Source: Parafilimonas sp.
GTDB lineage: Bacteria; Bacteroidota; Bacteroidia; Chitinophagales; Chitinophagaceae
Length of the DNA: 5,674 nucleotides
Direction of reading: 5' to 3'
NCBI GenBank assembly: GCA_025927795.1
Contig: JAICKT010000300.1
Coordinates: 1 to 5,674 of the forward strand
A model generated the notes under the pieces. It worked only from the letters and a program-made list of their open reading frames with translations. It did not search any database and was not told the origin of the DNA. Positions within the stretch are counted from its first letter, which is position 1; each line of letters begins with the position of its first letter. Position numbers and translations under genes: made by a program. Shown here in pieces: positions 5,600 through 5,674 of this stretch.

Positions 5600-5674
5600 T
5601 ATCGTGAGATGTTTGAACGTTTGCGCATACCGGATTTATTTCGCATCATTGTTGCGCATAAATTCTAATACATC
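5600..5674. other. Right-edge intergenic stretch with short direct repeats
   Basis: No established gene is visible. TTGCGCATA occurs twice (5621-5629 and 5652-5660), 31 bp apart. TTTGAACGTTT at 5612-5622 repeats an 11-mer found upstream of the membrane-protein gene (5150-5160). A 19-codon frame runs from ATG 5609 to TAA 5666-5668. On the minus strand, a frame entering from the right edge stops at 5636-5638 after 12 codons; that is too little to call a gene. Confidence 0.4.

Overview
The window looks like ordinary chromosomal DNA from a member of the Bacteroidota, most likely near the Chitinophagaceae. This rests on four things: the low GC content, a DnaA whose N-terminus and ATPase core read like that phylum's, the absence of Shine-Dalgarno sequences before the starts, and several matches to the Bacteroidota promoter -7 element TAnnTTTG. 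The lineage is inferred from protein and promoter style, not from a marker search.

Layout from left to right. (1) The last 80 codons of an unrecognised gene enter from the left edge and stop at 243. (2) A very AT-rich gap of about 430 bp holds a possible promoter with an overlapping DnaA-box-like site, a 20-bp perfect palindrome with a CGGCCG core, and two A-tract/T-tract palindromes. (3) A complete dnaA follows (672-2102), with no dnaN or gyrB beside it. (4) After a 308-bp gap comes a two-gene unit: a tandem universal stress protein (2411-3202) and, 9 bp later, a 126-residue protein of unknown function (3212-3592). (5) A convergent gap of 154 bp carries an imperfect palindrome that resembles a dispersed intergenic repeat. 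(6) On the minus strand, 3747-5009 encodes a soluble PAS sensor histidine kinase with no response regulator in view. (7) Divergent from it, after 209 bp rich in small inverted and direct repeats, lies a small three-helix membrane protein (5219-5599). The last 75 bp hold only a doubtful 19-codon reading frame.

How the genes relate. DnaA is housekeeping: replication initiation, and possibly control of its own gene through the upstream box. The stress protein and its small partner very probably form one transcript. The kinase is likely to sense a cytoplasmic cue through its PAS domain, and its partner regulator must be encoded elsewhere. Nothing shows that the kinase controls its neighbours.

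I see no mobile element, CRISPR array, RNA gene, toxin-antitoxin pair or defence system, and no convincing new multi-gene system. The points most worth a second look are the heme-PAS-like residue spacing in the kinase, the arrangement of sites upstream of dnaA, the repeat-rich kinase/membrane-protein divergent region, and the conserved-looking small protein paired with the stress protein.
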